Below are positions 29,146-29,208 of a stretch of DNA of 29,208 nt, in pieces. The translations under genes were made by a program, and so were the position numbers. This DNA is from a virus. Numbering within the stretch: position 1 is the stretch's first letter; every line of letters starts with the position of its first letter. The stretch covers positions 1 to 29,208 of IMG/VR virus record IMGVR_UViG_3300030385_000202. One strand, given 5' to 3'. Below the pieces are notes generated by a model. The model ran no database searches. It was not told where the DNA came from and worked only from the letters and a program-made list of their open reading frames with translations.

Positions 29146-29208
29146 TGTACAGATTGACAAATGGTGAGATTGTAAATTTAGAAAGAATAACAGAACTTAG
29201 CTTATTAG
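29025..29208 (+). CDS. Tail assembly chaperone frameshift extension, 5' part (continues at base 1)
   Basis: After a -1 slip, codons run from TTG at 29025 without a stop to the window end, and continue through bases 37-111. The translation is protein-like (FAEKWGWFGVMYRLTNGEIV), and the part after ATG 29145 could alternatively be made as a separate 45-residue peptide (TGATG overlap). The joined product would be about 260 residues, 175 from the zero frame and 85 from this frame. In lambda the equivalent gpGT binds the tail tube protein while its G part binds the tape measure. Confidence 0.7.
   Translation, partial: MEFRERIVKDFAIIFDGTSEQDREGIASESFAEKWGWFGVMYRLTNGEIVNLERITELSLL
29172..29208. repeat. 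Right copy of terminal overlap
   Basis: Same sequence as bases 1-37 with one synonymous mismatch at 29177. See the left copy for interpretation. Confidence 0.9.

Overview
This window looks like a complete or nearly complete genome of a small tailed phage (siphovirus type, about 29.2 kb). The likely host is a member of Bacteroidota, probably a flavobacterium. Evidence for the host is the AT-rich composition, A-rich leaders in place of Shine-Dalgarno sites, one promoter matching the Bacteroidetes TTG-N19-TAnnTTTG form, and protein types I associate with Bacteroidetes siphophages (a DUF6712-like connector, a DUF5675-like protein, a DUF3127-like SSB). Every gene I accept is on the + strand. The two ends of the window overlap (bases 1-37 match 29172-29208 with one mismatch). 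One reading frame runs off the right end and continues in frame from base 1, so the molecule is circularly permuted, terminally redundant or circular, with a unique length of about 29,171 bp.

Layout, read as a circle. (1) 17.3-22.3 kb: early and replication block. It starts with a host-type promoter, then a single small gene closed by a strong terminator. Next come small unknown genes, an annealing-protein-like gene, an OB-fold SSB-like gene, a DnaA-domain-IV-like protein, a winged-helix initiator-like protein, a PD-(D/E)XK-type nuclease and a NinG-like recombination protein. There is no polymerase, helicase or integrase. (2) 22.3-26.8 kb: a sigma-like factor, then three divergent Mom-family (GNAT-like) DNA-modification paralogues, a ParB-like protein and Cys-rich zinc proteins. 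Two of the Mom genes are each followed by a tRNA or tRNA-like RNA. (3) 26.85-28.4 kb: terminase small and large subunits. (4) 28.5 kb through the junction to 8.3 kb: tail block, with a frameshifted tail assembly chaperone, neck/completion proteins, large distal-tail proteins, a fibre and the tape measure. (5) 8.3-15.5 kb: head block in the order protease, scaffold, major capsid, tail-tube-like protein, accessory virion proteins, a LamG lectin, portal and connector. (6) 15.5-17.2 kb: lysis-type block with several tiny membrane proteins, a DUF5675-like protein and a metallophosphoesterase.

The clearest undescribed-looking features are these. A bipartite motif, AAAYAAA-N11-TCTATTATATAA, occurs five times with constant internal spacing. 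Each copy is in front of a modification or structural transcription unit and none is in the early block, so it is a candidate late promoter for the phage sigma-like factor. At two copies the predicted +1 falls on the ATG, which would give leaderless mRNAs. The second feature is a Mom/ParB/tRNA cassette with three Mom paralogues. Others are a T9 slippery site that joins the chaperone to a second frame across the window ends, and a large terminase gene with no ATG, GTG or TTG start. All family assignments come from reading motifs by eye; no database search was run.
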